Counted from the first letter of the stretch, positions 1 to 10,158 are shown. The stretch is DNA of 64,000 nt from Atherinomorus stipes (GCA_023101725.1 JALJCO010008724.1:298708-362707); one strand, 5' to 3'. A program made the numbers and translations. The notes: a model not told the origin generated them from the sequence alone.

Positions 1-817
1 CAAGATGCTTCTGTTGATGACACCATTTGATAAATCCTTGCTACCCTCATAGAGGTCAGGAGGCGAGAGATGGCCAGAGGCTACCACTGAACTGGCTCAC
101 AATTACAAGTATGCCTCGCACCAGTATGTAGCATATGAAAGCAAATAATCATCACACTAAACACAGTTGTGCACAACAGCGGTACATGCATACGATGCAT
201 TCTCAAATACGAAAACACAAGCAGCTGCACCAGGAATCAGATTAAATCATGAGATGATATTGGAACAGTATTAAGTTTGAAGTATCACAGAATTGAAAGA
301 GGATAGCATTAAATATATTTTGTATTGTTATTCTTTTAGTATGTTGATCCAACCAGTTATTTTCCCACTGAGTTAAGCTGCAAGTAAAGCTCAGCTCTCT
401 CCCTTTGTTACAACTGTTAGGCCGAAAGTCTTTCATTTCAAAACATTAAATCCATTGTTATTGGGGTTTTTTTTTCTTTAGGAGAGTGAAACCAGCAGTA
501 AATATGTCAATATCTTTTTATCAAACTGAAACTTTGACTCCATATTCAATGGAAAGAGAATAACTAGAACATTATGGTCTGTTGTATCTGCCCAACTGTT
601 GAATACAAGTCATTTCCCGAAACACCTTTGAGGTTTGGAGCCATTTTTGCTTTGGTTCTGTAAGTATTAGATGCCTCCCTGCCTACACCAACTGTCTGTT
701 TTCTAGAGTTGGATCAGAGGAAAAAAAAGACAAATAAATAAAATAGCTGGAATGCTTTAGTTATTTTTACTGTATTTTGCTGTTGTTTTGTCATTAGTGA
801 AATACAACCAGCAGTGT
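1..817. other. Stretch without a recognised gene
   Basis: AT-rich DNA with short T and A runs. The only open frames are short and start at random positions, with no family resemblance, no splice-flanked exon and no terminal repeats that I can see. I see nothing assignable here. Confidence 0.6.
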
Positions 818-935
818 CTCAAAACCAGATCGACCAATACAGATATTTTAGGGCCGATACCAATATTTTTTCATTGGCCTCAGCCGATACAACCTGACGA
901 TATTTGGGGCCAATACTGCGTTTAATTCCCAAATT
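818..935. repeat. hAT-like element fragment (tentative)
   Basis: The stretch carries repeated pieces of the type GCCGATACC, GATATTT and GGCC. In fish genomes I associate this texture with ends of old hAT-family elements. A related-looking piece lies at 10159-10237 in the opposite sense, and others at 41243-41790 and 45486-45600. No terminal repeat pair or target duplication could be fixed, so the family is an inference from texture only. Confidence 0.3.
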
Positions 936-1048
936 AATATAATGAAAGAGACAATGAAAAGTAATTTGACAACTTTTTTTAAGTGTAAACAAGAACAAAG
1001 CATTTCAAATACATATATACAAAAGAAATGGAAATGAAAAAATGGTGC

Positions 1049-1051
<3 letters not shown>

Positions 1052-1082
<31 letters not shown>
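1052..1082. repeat. (TA)n microsatellite
   Basis: About 15 uninterrupted TA units, directly visible. The block sits at the edge of the Tc1-like remnant that starts at 1088, a common place for TA expansion because Tc1 elements insert at TA. Confidence 0.95.
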
Positions 1083-1085
<3 letters not shown>

Positions 1086-1087
1086 AA

Positions 1088-1490
1088 AATATTGTCCTCA
1101 AAATTATTCATACCCTTAAATTCAAGAAAATACAAAATTCACAACAGTAATTCAAATAACAAGAAACATATAAATAAAAAAAATTACAACATTGTAATTT
1201 AGTGAACTAAAATATTGCTTTTGAATTGTGGTTGGAAATGATAATTAAAAAAAAAACAAACAAACAAACAATTTGTCCCAGACACATTCAAGCACCTTTC
1301 CAATGTAGACCAACATACCTGTCAACAGGTGTAGAAATCTTTTTGAACATTAGAGAAAACACCTGATTGCAGTGATTGCCTCAAAATGTTGTTCAACAAA
1401 ATTTTAGCTTCAGCCCCTTCATGTTTGTTTTATTTTTTGTGTTTGTTTTTAATATTTCTTTAAACCACAATTCAAAACCAGAGACATGAT
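1088..1490 (-). mobile_element. Tc1-like non-autonomous remnant
   Basis: The left edge reads TGTCCTCAAAATTATTCAT, the same terminal motif seen in inverted form at the right end of the Tc1-like element at 12470-13779. The following 60-70 bp, with AATTCAAATAACAAGAAA, also match that element's right end in reverse complement. Near 1460-1490 the motif AAACCACAATTCAAAA matches the subterminal part of the other end. This is an internally deleted copy whose second terminal repeat is not visible. There is no transposase frame. Confidence 0.6.
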
Positions 1491-1550
1491 TTTATTTTAA
1501 TTTAATTTAATAAGACTTTTTTAATTTAAACTTAAATTAACGCAAAAGAA

Positions 1551-1557
<7 letters not shown>

Positions 1558-1589
<32 letters not shown>
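1558..1589. repeat. A-run of about 32 bases
   Basis: Uninterrupted A run. It is followed by a GA-rich stretch, not by a unique junction, and nothing upstream looks like a retroelement 3' end, so I do not call it a poly(A) tail. An open frame on the opposite strand (1552-1911) reads through it as poly-Phe and is not credible as a gene. Confidence 0.9.
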
Positions 1590-1591
<2 letters not shown>

Positions 1592-2693
1592 AAGGAGAAT
1601 ATAGAGGGGAGAATAAAAGAAAGAGATAAAAAGGGGGAATCAGCACCCCGAAAGTAAGATAACTTTAACATAAAAGACGGGAGGGGTGAGGCCGGGTCCG
1701 GGGGGCAGAGTCGCAACAAAATGGTATTTCCCTTTATCTCTCCCGCCTCCTCTCCCAGAACCAGTTGTATTTTAGGCCAAGGATACGTTCCGTCGGCTCC
1801 CCCGGATTTTAAAGAGAGGGCATTTGTTAATATACCAAGCTTTAAATGTAATTCAGTCACGTCCGAAACCGAATGTTTATAGAGGAGGTTTACCTCCCGA
1901 TTATTCAGCATTTCCGATATCCGAAAGCATCAGATTAGAATGAAACCTGCAGAGCCGCTCTGATAGCATTGACAGGAAATAAAACGTGACCATGCAGGTG
2001 TTATAAATGCATCCAGTACGTGCATAATGTCTGCAAATCAACTTATTAATGTCCTAAATTATTGCCTCTGCTGAAATAATGCTTTTTTTTTTCTTTTTAA
2101 AGATTACACATATGTTTGGTCAAACTTCCCTGATCACCCTGATTTCAAAATTATTGCTTTTAAAGCAACCCTTACCGATGTTGCATTCTTACACTATTTT
2201 TCTAACAGGGTAAAATGCTGTGAATGAGGTAATGGAACTCTAAAATACAAGACAAACCCACCATTAATCAAAATAAAATATTATTCCAATCTCTAAATAT
2301 TCAATGAAAACTCCAACCAATCCTTGAAGTGGGGTGCACCTCTAGGATTGTCCAAGGGACCTGCCTGTCAGACCTTTGATTCTGCATTGGGAGGTGGAGG
2401 GAATGAAGGGGTGTGTCTTAGGAGTGAGGCGGGACTGTTTATATTCAAATAATCTTGCTGTGCTTTCTGAAATGCAAGATCGGTAAAGGTTGCTTTAAAT
2501 GATCGTGAACAAAATAAGGATCATTGATGGTAGAATATGTAACGTGTTTAACTGCAAGAGATCGCAGGATATCGTAGTTTGAAATAAAATTAAATAATAT
2601 TCTGTATGTTTTGTAGTTTTTATTTAACATGCTTCTGTTGTAGCTTTGAGTAACATACATGTATTATTCTTGTACAGCTGTGAGTTACCAGTG
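1590..2693. other. Stretch without a recognised gene
   Basis: The first 330 bp are purine-rich, then GC-richer, with a minus-strand frame that resembles no family I know. The rest is AT-rich. No terminal repeats, splice-bounded exons or RNA genes were found. The 1600-1911 part could be a piece of an unrecognised retroelement. Confidence 0.5.
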
Positions 2694-2803
2694 TTTTCGC
2701 GTATGTTATAATGAGATGCTGAGACGAGGAGGTTCGGGTTCAGCGATCTTTGACTGGACCCGGACTGCCTCGTCTCAGCCTCTCATTATAACGTATGTGA
2801 GAA
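2694..2803. repeat. 110-bp palindrome (foldback, MITE-like)
   Basis: The arm GTTATAATGAGATGCTGAG (2705-2723) is followed about 50 bases later by its near-perfect reverse complement (CTCAGCCTCTCATTATAAC). Pairing extends outward imperfectly to 2694 and 2803. Inward, TTCGGGTTCA pairs with TGGACCCGGA, leaving a loop of about 12 nt. The whole block could fold into one long hairpin. It may be a minimal foldback transposon, or a hairpin-forming transcript if transcribed. No target duplication is evident. Confidence 0.85.
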
Positions 2804-3177
2804 CGTTAATCCATGGCTACAAAGCAGCATGATGCGCTGCTGTTTAACAGAGTCCACCATGAAGATCCACAGATGACGGCAGCCACGACTTCACACAACA
2901 CAGTTAAACTATCTACAAGCATGCAAGGACAAAATATAAAAAACTCTTTTCTTCTACTTTAACACTGATGGATGAAAACAGTAACTCAGGACTGAGGCAA
3001 GAGTTGAGGACATCATTTTATTTTATTTATTCTATTTTATTTTTGCCTTCTGACTGTATCAAATGTTTACAGCAGGGATCGATGCGGTCACATCCAGTAT
3101 AACAGTCCGTGCTCACAGCTATCGTGTCAAAATGACTCGGCATTTAATGATGCTTCGGTTTTTCCGTCCTTAATAAT
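2804..3177. other. Short unassigned stretch
   Basis: Nothing recognisable. It is the host flank into which the LTR retrotransposon inserted; its last bases, GTCTA (3178-3182), are the left copy of the target duplication. Confidence 0.6.
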
Positions 3178-3182
3178 GTCTA

Positions 3183-4068
3183 TGTTACAACCCGGCTCGA
3201 GAGAACTGGGTAAAAGGGTGGTAACAAAAAAAGAGTGGGACTGGAAGAATGTTATAAATAAAGTTCTGAGATTTATTGTGTTTGTGGGTCGGGTTATGGT
3301 AACCAGCAGCTGCAAAATAAAACAAGTTGTGTTGGGGTTAGCGGTGCTGTTTAAAACAATAAAGCAAAAGCTGAAAACAAACCAAAACCAAACAGCACCA
3401 TAACTAGAGGTGGCAAACGCACCCAAAGAAACAAACAAAATTCCTTAACCTATCCCAACACAAAACTACTTTTATCTAAACCTATTCTTGAGATATTACA
3501 AAAGAAAATGAAGCCAAAAGGGCTCAGTGATAACTTTATCAAATACTATATTACATTTAACAAAAAGCGAAGCCAAACGGGCTGAAACAATTATCAAATA
3601 CTACTATATCAAATTTAACAAAAAGCGAAGCCAAGCGGGCTGAAACAAATTAACTCTTAACCATAAGAACAAAAGGAGGAAAACTAAACACAAAACCACA
3701 TAGTTTTAACACTATTGGAGAATTATCAAACAAATCAAAATCAAAGCTCTATAGCTATTCTTACCCTATACCAAAACATTAGCAACTGCAGAGGAACCAA
3801 ACAGAGGCAAAGTCACGCAGCACACCAAGTGAGACCAACTGGAGCACACAGTCGCCTCCCGTATTCTGGTTGGCGGTGGCTTAAATATCCTCGGCCTCGG
3901 ATCATCAGCGGATTGGTCCAGGGCTGGACCAATGGGGAGTAGGGTGTGTGGCAGGAAGGGCCAATCGAGAGTGAGGTGTGTGGCAGGATGGGCCAATCCG
4001 GGCAGGAAGCGGTGGAGGTGTCATTTAAAGGGGAAAGGAGACAGGTATTAATCATGAGGCACGTAACA
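3183..4068 (-). repeat. 3' LTR of the Gmr1-like element
   Basis: 886 bp, TG...CA ends inside a 6-bp inverted repeat (TGTTAC/GTAACA). It is identical in length to the copy at 9094-9979 and differs from it at two substitutions. Because the element reads on the minus strand, this left copy is the downstream LTR. It contains an internal direct repeat: AAAAAGCGAAGCCAA occurs twice about 60 bp apart (near 3560-3640). Confidence 0.97.
3272..3277 (-). terminator. Probable polyadenylation signal in the 3' LTR
   Basis: TTTATT on the plus strand reads AATAAA on the element's strand. It lies in the last 100 bp of the LTR in the element's sense, where the R/U5 border is expected. The same hexamer occurs in the other LTR at 9183-9188. 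The role is inferred from position. Confidence 0.5.
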
Positions 4069-4079
4069 CTCCCCCCCTA
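4069..4079 (-). other. Polypurine tract of the Gmr1-like element
   Basis: On the element's strand, AGGGGGGAG directly abuts the TG of the 3' LTR. This purine run is the expected primer for plus-strand DNA synthesis. Confidence 0.85.
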
Positions 4080-4294
4080 AAGTTACAGAACCCTATTGAA
4101 GAGGGTCCTGTAACAAGAAAAAAAAAAAACAAACAAGACAAACCCCCACCCTACCCAGTAAAACCCAATAGAGCGACTATATGGCGGGCGTGACTAACAA
4201 AACGTAGCCAGACACGAGTCTGACCGAAGTCACACGAAAAAAAAAATGACTGACGTCAGTACAAAGCAGAAAACTGTTTCCAAGCAGGAAACCA

Positions 4295-7200
4295 TCACAT
4301 CCGCGAGAGTGCGTCATCAAAGACATTTTCCGAGCCCTTTTTGTGCTTTATTTCTAAGTTATGATCCTGGATAAGGAGAGCCCAACGCATTAACCTTTGG
4401 TTTTTATTGTACATGCGGGATAAAAACACCAGCGGATTGTGATCTGTGTAGACCACGACAGGGACATGACAGGAACCGATGTATACTTCAAAATGCTGCA
4501 AAGCCAGCAGCAAAGCCAACGTCTCTTGTTCAATTGTAGAGTACTGACGCTGGTGCCTGTTAAACTTTCTGGAGAAATAACTCACCGGGTGGCTTACTCC
4601 AAGGGAATCCTCCTGTAACAATACAGCCCCGGCTCCCTCTCCACTCGCGTCTATCTCGAGCTTAAACGGGCGAGAGAGATCAGGAGCCGCGAGAACTGGT
4701 GCGTGGCACAACAGAGACTTTGCGTTCTCAAAAGCAGACTGACACTCATCATTCCAAACGAAGGCCTTCTTTGGACTGATGAGGTCAGTGAGGGGTTTAA
4801 CGATGGAGGAAAAGTTTCGGCAGAAAGATCGATAATACCCCACCATTCCCAGAAATCGACGGAGCTCTCGTCGGGTTGAGGGCGGAGGGTAGTTCAGGAT
4901 GGCAGAGACTTTTGCATCCACGGGGCGAATCTGGCCTCTTCCGATTTGACGGCCCAAATAAGTGATAGTGGCCTGAGCAAACTCACATTTTGCTAGATTC
5001 AAAGTCAGCGTTGCCTGTGCCAAGCGGTTAAACACCTCTCGGAGTGAAGTAATGTGGTCTTCCCACGTATCAGAATACACCACCAGGTCATCCAGATACG
5101 CTGAACAGTTAGATAGCCCAGCCAAAACTGTGTTGACTAACCTCTGAAAGGTAGCGGGGGCGTTGCACATGCCAAAAGCCATCACGGTGTACTGGAGGAA
5201 ATTATCAGGTGTCACGAACGCAGAGATGTCGGATGCACGGGGTGTCAGAGGCACTTGCCAGTAACCTTTTAACAAATCGAGTTTAGTAACGAAACGAGCT
5301 GCACCGACATTATCTATACAGTCTTCAACACGAGGAATAGGAAACGAATCAGGAACTGTGACAGCGTTCACTTTACGATAATCAGTTATGAATCGGGGAG
5401 ATCCGTCTGGTTTTAGCTCAACCAGGCAAGGGGAACTCCAAGGGCTATAACTGTGTACAGCCAGCCCATTTTTCAGGAGATAGTCAGACTCCTGTTTCAT
5501 CATCGCACGCTTTACAGGGTTGGCTCGATACGGGTGCTGTTTAATGGGGGTCGAGCTCCCAACGTCGATATCATGCGTCATTACTGTGGTCTGAGTCGGG
5601 ACGTCATTAAACAAACACCGGTACTCATCAATAAGGCCAAGCAAATCAGAACGCTGCGTAAGACTTAAATGATCGAGTGTCTCTGGCAGAGAATTTAACA
5701 TCTCTGTATTCGGTAGCCTCGCGGCTAATCTCGCTGGCTGGGGAGAGCCGAGCCCATCGGCTTCCCCACAGTCCGCTTCTGAAGTTACCGCGGCAGATAC
5801 ACGAGTTGGTGTAACTACCGGTGAACGAGATCGATACAGCTTCAACATGTTGATGTGACATATGCGAGTTTTTCGGCGGCGATCAGGGGTTTTAACCACA
5901 AAATTGTGCTGTCCCACTTGGTCCAACACTTCAAACGGGCCCTCAAACTTTACTGACAACGCGGAGCCAGTAACGGGCAGTAACACAAGCACCTGATCAC
6001 CGATGTGTATTTCTCGTTTAACACTGCGCCGATCAAAGACCCGTTTCATCTTTGCCTGTGAGGATGTCAGGCAACGCAGAGCAAGCGCGTTAGCAGTCTC
6101 CAAGCGTTGTCGGAATTGCTTCACATACTCACGGACACGCGGAACGTGATTGTCATCCGGTGACAAGAATTTTTCCTTCAGGGCACGGAGCGGTCCCCGT
6201 GGTGTGTGTCCGAAAACAAGCTCGGCCGGACTACAACCGAGCGATTCCTGTGGCGCCTCTCGAGCTGCAAAGAGAACAAAAGGCAGACAGTCATCCCATG
6301 ATTTACCCGTATCATAACAACATTTTCTCAGCATCGACTTTAAAGTCTGGTGCCAACGCTCTAGGGCTCCCTGTGATTCAGGGTGATAGGCGCTCGAGGT
6401 GACATGTTTCACGTTCAGAAGGCGAAGAACTTCTTTAAATAACCGTGACTGAAAGTTGGTACCCTGGTCGGACTGAATCACTTTAGGCAAACCGAAAGTA
6501 GAAAAAAAGTTGTTCAGCGCTTTCACTACTGCCTTAGCTGTGATTTTGCGCATTGGCACTGCTTCTGGGAACCGGGTCGATGCGCACATTATGGTTAGGA
6601 TGAATTGATGTCCGCTTTTCGTTTTGGGCAATGGCCCTACGCAGTCAATTATCACTCGTTCAAAAGGGTGCTCTGCGACAGGAATTGGGCTAAGAGGTGC
6701 CGGAGGGATAACCTGGTTCGGTTTCCCCATAACCTGACAGACGTGGCAGGAACGACAGTACTCAGAGACGGAAGCTTTCATACCTGGCCAAAAGAAATGG
6801 CGTAACAACAGCCTGTAGGTCTTAGTAACACCAAAATGTCCTGTCCAGTCCCCATCATGGGCCAGAGACATCACACTTTGCCGGTAAGCGGCTGGAACAA
6901 CGATCTGGTGAACGGTGCGCCAGTCTGTGTCATCTGGAGACCGGGGTGGCATCCAGCGGCGCATAAGGACAGCATTGTCAACGAAAAATCCACACTGTTG
7001 GTCGTCCTTATCTCTATTAAAAGACTCGAAGCATTTTTGCAACGACACGTCCGATTTCTGAGCTTCTACCAACTCAGCGCGGGTCAGAGGCAAGTGATCA
7101 TGAAGAGCAGAGGGAGATTCCCCAGCTGAAGGAATCTCCGTGCTTGCTGCGTCATCAGCCTGTAGAGGCAACCCAGCAAACGGATGATGTAATATGGTAC

Positions 7201-9001
7201 CTGCGATATCGACTTCTGATCGTTTCTGCGCTTGCGCTCGAGTGACAGCGCAGGCAGGAAAAAGGCTGGTATCACAACAAACTGCATCACTTTCACTTAT
7301 CTCTGCTGGATATTCAAGAATTTCTAAATGGGGAAACACCCGTCCTCCCGCTACGTCATTCCCCATCAACATATCAATGCCTGCCATAGGCAACTTATCA
7401 CACACAGCCACAGGAAAAAGTCCGGAAACTAAGTCCGTTTGGATGTGTACATTGTGCATTGGTCTTGGCACGTAACCCATTTCAACACCTGTGATCACGG
7501 AGTTGTACCCACACGAGGAAAGGTGCGAAAAGGGCAACGCGCTTGCCAAAAGGAGAGTTTGGGAACCTCCGGTGTCTCTCAGAATTTTTATTGGGACCTG
7601 ATCCTCCGGGTTTCCCGTTAAGGAAACCTTTCCTTCAAAGGTAAACGGGGAGAAACAGTCATCTAGCAGATCCCTTTTCTCAACAGCTTGAGCTTTCTCA
7701 CAGGACTGCTTTTTCACAAATCCAACACCTTTTGGGGGTGACTTTCCATTCAAGTTTCTCCGTTTCAAAACGAGACAATTCGCTATCACGTGACCAGGTT
7801 TGTGACAGTAGAAACACTCTCTCGTTTCTCTGTCTCCAAACACTTTGGTAGGTGCAGACACAGGTCTACTCAAATGTGGCCCCACACTGGGCAGTCGAGA
7901 ACTTATTCTATTGTGGGCTTTTCCCACAATCTCTGAAGACATTTTATGCGTTAATGCATATTCGTCTGCCAGGAGAGCAGCTGAGGATAAAGTCGTGGCT
8001 TTCTGCTCATTTATATACAAAACGATGTTCTCGGGAAGGCAGTTTTTAAACTCCTCCAACAACACAAGTTCTTTCAAGGAAGTTAACCCAGACACGCGAG
8101 AAGCCATACACCATTTTTCAAACAGAGTGCTCTTTTCTCTAGCAAATTCCATATAAGTTTGTCCTGCAGCTTTTTTCTGCTGACGGAACTTCTGGCGATA
8201 GGCTTCAGGTACTAATTCATAAGCTTGGAGTACTGCGGACTTTATTTTACCATAATCAAGGCTGTCTTTCATCGGGAGCGCGGCTGTCACTTCCTGGGCT
8301 TTCCCAGTTAAACTACACTGAAGCAGCAGAGGCCAAACTTCAGGAGGCCATCCTAGCATTTGAGCAACGCGCTCAAAAGCAGAAAAGTATGAATCAACTT
8401 CAGATTCCCTGAAAGCAGGCACAAGAGCAATCCACTTGCTCACGTCAAATGCGGCGGGCACAGTGGGTGCAACCACTGAATGAACAGTGGAAGGGGGCGA
8501 AGACGGAGCCTGAGCTTGCAGCTCAAGCTGGCGCAGACGTATGGCAGTTTCAGCCTCGATCCGCTTTTTATCCAGCTCCAGTTGGGCCTGGCGGACCTCG
8601 ACCCTTTCACGAGCCTCTAGCTCCATACGAACCACACGTACCTTGAGTCGAGCCGCAACGGAGCTGGCTGATGACAGCGGATCGTAACGAGGAAGTGTTC
8701 TGGGCACATTGCCTTTCTCTTCCTGAGTCGGAGTGCGGGGAGGAGTGGTGTTCTCCTCCGGGTCGCCCCTAGCCAGAGCGCCCTCACATGGCATCTCCTG
8801 ACTCTGAGTCAGCACCTTCAAGACCCCAATTTCCTCCAACTGAGCCACCAACTGAGCCTTAATTTCGCTCTTTCTAGCCTGCTTCATTATCTGAATCTCA
8901 TAATGTTCTGCAACCAACACAAGGTCTGCCTTTCGGCAGCCATCCAGAGCTGCAACAGTAGGTGCAGCCAAGAAACGCTCCAAATCAAAGGAAGAAGCCA
9001 T
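4295..9001 (-). CDS. gag-pol: Gag-Pol polyprotein, Gmr1-like LTR retrotransposon
   Basis: A single intact frame of 1568 residues. I chose the ATG at 9001, 93 bases inside the 5' LTR; the frame stays open further up only through LTR and leader sequence. Residues: charged helical region 105-165; SCAN-like capsid 190-350; CCHC knuckle C396, C399, H404, C409; protease DTG 476-478; integrase zinc finger H715, H722, C752, C755; integrase catalytic D786, D845 and E881 (exact 35-residue spacing); GPF motif 1021-1023; reverse transcriptase about 1150-1330 with YLDD 1302-1305; RNase H about 1445-1568 with D1451, E1493, D1520. Integrase precedes reverse transcriptase. No stop or frameshift separates gag from pol, so Gag may be made only as a fusion or by cleavage. 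Every catalytic residue I looked for is present, so the element may be active. Confidence 0.96.
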   Translation of the reverse strand: MASSFDLERFLAAPTVAALDGCRKADLVLVAEHYEIQIMKQARKSEIKAQLVAQLEEIGVLKVLTQSQEMPCEGALARGDPEENTTPPRTPTQEEKGNVPRTLPRYDPLSSASSVAARLKVRVVRMELEARERVEVRQAQLELDKKRIEAETAIRLRQLELQAQAPSSPPSTVHSVVAPTVPAAFDVSKWIALVPAFRESEVDSYFSAFERVAQMLGWPPEVWPLLLQCSLTGKAQEVTAALPMKDSLDYGKIKSAVLQAYELVPEAYRQKFRQQKKAAGQTYMEFAREKSTLFEKWCMASRVSGLTSLKELVLLEEFKNCLPENIVLYINEQKATTLSSAALLADEYALTHKMSSEIVGKAHNRISSRLPSVGPHLSRPVSAPTKVFGDRETRECFYCHKPGHVIANCLVLKRRNLNGKSPPKGVGFVKKQSCEKAQAVEKRDLLDDCFSPFTFEGKVSLTGNPEDQVPIKILRDTGGSQTLLLASALPFSHLSSCGYNSVITGVEMGYVPRPMHNVHIQTDLVSGLFPVAVCDKLPMAGIDMLMGNDVAGGRVFPHLEILEYPAEISESDAVCCDTSLFPACAVTRAQAQKRSEVDIAGTILHHPFAGLPLQADDAASTEIPSAGESPSALHDHLPLTRAELVEAQKSDVSLQKCFESFNRDKDDQQCGFFVDNAVLMRRWMPPRSPDDTDWRTVHQIVVPAAYRQSVMSLAHDGDWTGHFGVTKTYRLLLRHFFWPGMKASVSEYCRSCHVCQVMGKPNQVIPPAPLSPIPVAEHPFERVIIDCVGPLPKTKSGHQFILTIMCASTRFPEAVPMRKITAKAVVKALNNFFSTFGLPKVIQSDQGTNFQSRLFKEVLRLLNVKHVTSSAYHPESQGALERWHQTLKSMLRKCCYDTGKSWDDCLPFVLFAAREAPQESLGCSPAELVFGHTPRGPLRALKEKFLSPDDNHVPRVREYVKQFRQRLETANALALRCLTSSQAKMKRVFDRRSVKREIHIGDQVLVLLPVTGSALSVKFEGPFEVLDQVGQHNFVVKTPDRRRKTRICHINMLKLYRSRSPVVTPTRVSAAVTSEADCGEADGLGSPQPARLAARLPNTEMLNSLPETLDHLSLTQRSDLLGLIDEYRCLFNDVPTQTTVMTHDIDVGSSTPIKQHPYRANPVKRAMMKQESDYLLKNGLAVHSYSPWSSPCLVELKPDGSPRFITDYRKVNAVTVPDSFPIPRVEDCIDNVGAARFVTKLDLLKGYWQVPLTPRASDISAFVTPDNFLQYTVMAFGMCNAPATFQRLVNTVLAGLSNCSAYLDDLVVYSDTWEDHITSLREVFNRLAQATLTLNLAKCEFAQATITYLGRQIGRGQIRPVDAKVSAILNYPPPSTRRELRRFLGMVGYYRSFCRNFSSIVKPLTDLISPKKAFVWNDECQSAFENAKSLLCHAPVLAAPDLSRPFKLEIDASGEGAGAVLLQEDSLGVSHPVSYFSRKFNRHQRQYSTIEQETLALLLALQHFEVYIGSCHVPVVVYTDHNPLVFLSRMYNKNQRLMRWALLIQDHNLEIKHKKGSENVFDDALSRM

Positions 9002-9072
9002 CCTATACAAAGACTCACTCAAACAATAAATCAGAATCTCAGTCCACACAATAACCCACAGGACCAAAAAGG

Positions 9073-9090
9073 ATCCCGGACGAGCCCCCA
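9073..9090 (-). other. Primer binding site, tRNA-Pro type
   Basis: On the element's strand this reads TGGGGGCTCGTCCGGGAT, 3 nt (AAG) after the 5' LTR. These 18 bases are the same as the well-known tRNA-Pro primer site of murine gammaretroviruses, complementary to the tRNA 3' end including CCA. Confidence 0.93.
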
Positions 9091-9093
9091 CTT

Positions 9094-9979
9094 TGTTACA
9101 ACCCGGCTCGAGAGAACTGGGTAAAAGGGTGGTAACAAAAAAAGAGTGGGACTGGAAGAATGTTATAAATAAAGTTCTGAGATTTATTGTGTTTGTGGGT
9201 CGGGTTATGGTAACCAGCAGCTGCAAAATAAAACAAGTTGTGTTGGGGTTAGCGGTGCTGTTTAAAACAATAAAGCAAAAGCTGAAAACAAACCAAAACC
9301 AAACAGCACCATAACTAGAGGTGGCAAACGCACCCAAAGAAACAAACAAAATTCCTTAACCTATCCCAACACAAAACTACTTTTATCTAAACCTATTCTT
9401 GAGATATTACAAAAGAAAATGAAGCCAAAAGGGCTCAGTGATAACTTTATCAAATACTATATTACATTTAACAAAAAGCGAAGCTAAACGGGCTGAAACA
9501 ATTATCAAATACTACTATATCAAATTTAACAAAAAGCGAAGCCAAGCGGGCTGAAACAAATTAACTCTTAACCATAAGAACAAAAGGAGGAAAACTAAAC
9601 ACAAAACCACATAGTTTTAACACTATTGGAGAATTATCAAACAAATCAAAATCAAAGCTCTATAGCTATTCTTACCCTATACCAAAACACTAGCAACTGC
9701 AGAGGAACCAAACAGAGGCAAAGTCACGCAGCACACCAAGTGAGACCAACTGGAGCACACAGTCGCCTCCCGTATTCTGGTTGGCGGTGGCTTAAATATC
9801 CTCGGCCTCGGATCATCAGCGGATTGGTCCAGGGCTGGACCAATGGGGAGTAGGGTGTGTGGCAGGAAGGGCCAATCGAGAGTGAGGTGTGTGGCAGGAT
9901 GGGCCAATCCGGGCAGGAAGCGGTGGAGGTGTCATTTAAAGGGGAAAGGAGACAGGTATTAATCATGAGGCACGTAACA
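9094..9979 (-). repeat. 5' LTR of the Gmr1-like element
   Basis: 886 bp, same ends as the other copy and collinear at an offset of 5911. In the element's sense it carries the promoter. A TATA-like TATTTAAG (9791-9798) lies about 180 bp into it, preceded by GC-rich direct repeats of the type GGCCAATC and GGACCAAT, which contain CCAAT/ATTGG-like boxes. Confidence 0.97.
9791..9798 (-). promoter_or_regulatory. Possible TATA box in the 5' LTR
   Basis: TATTTAAG on the minus strand, with several ATTGG/CCAAT pentamers within 120 bp upstream (9825-9910). The position fits a U3 core promoter. This is inference; no start site is visible. Confidence 0.4.
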
Positions 9980-10158
9980 GTCTATCATCGATGGATGTTG
10001 AAAACTCCTGGAAATGGATGTTGGACTGCTTCAGAGCAAAAGAAAAACAGCCTGGTGCTGCAGTGACTCGACTTTCCAGCTTGAGACACTGTTGTCGGAA
10101 GCAAAGATCCTCGCCTGTTGCGTATTTCCGGTCAAAAAACAAGGAAGTGTGAAAAAGG

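Larger units (their letters stand above)
3183..9979 (-). mobile_element. Complete Gmr1-like (Ty3/gypsy-related) LTR retrotransposon
   Basis: A 6797-bp element bounded by two 886-bp direct repeats beginning TGTTAC and ending GTAACA, with a 5-bp target duplication GTCTA (3178-3182 and 9980-9984). On the minus strand the order is 5' LTR (9094-9979), tRNA-Pro-type primer site, one long gag-pol frame, polypurine tract, 3' LTR (3183-4068). The LTRs differ at only two positions (3574 C versus 9485 T; 3779 T versus 9690 C), about 0.23%, so the insertion is young. Pol order is protease, integrase, reverse transcriptase, RNase H. That is unlike ordinary gypsy elements and is the known hallmark of the Gmr1 group first seen in cod. 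No envelope gene is present. All parts needed for autonomous transposition appear intact. Confidence 0.95.

Noticed and set aside
1552..1911. 119-codon minus-strand open frame
   Set aside because: A third of it is poly-Phe from an A-run, and the rest matches nothing I know.
3127..3438. Open frame across the left LTR, same peptide as the start of the long frame at 9349
   Set aside because: It is LTR sequence read by chance; the real gag start is the ATG at 9001.
5453..8646. Plus-strand frames inside the gag-pol region
   Set aside because: Antisense shadows of the polyprotein; no independent motifs and no envelope-like gene.
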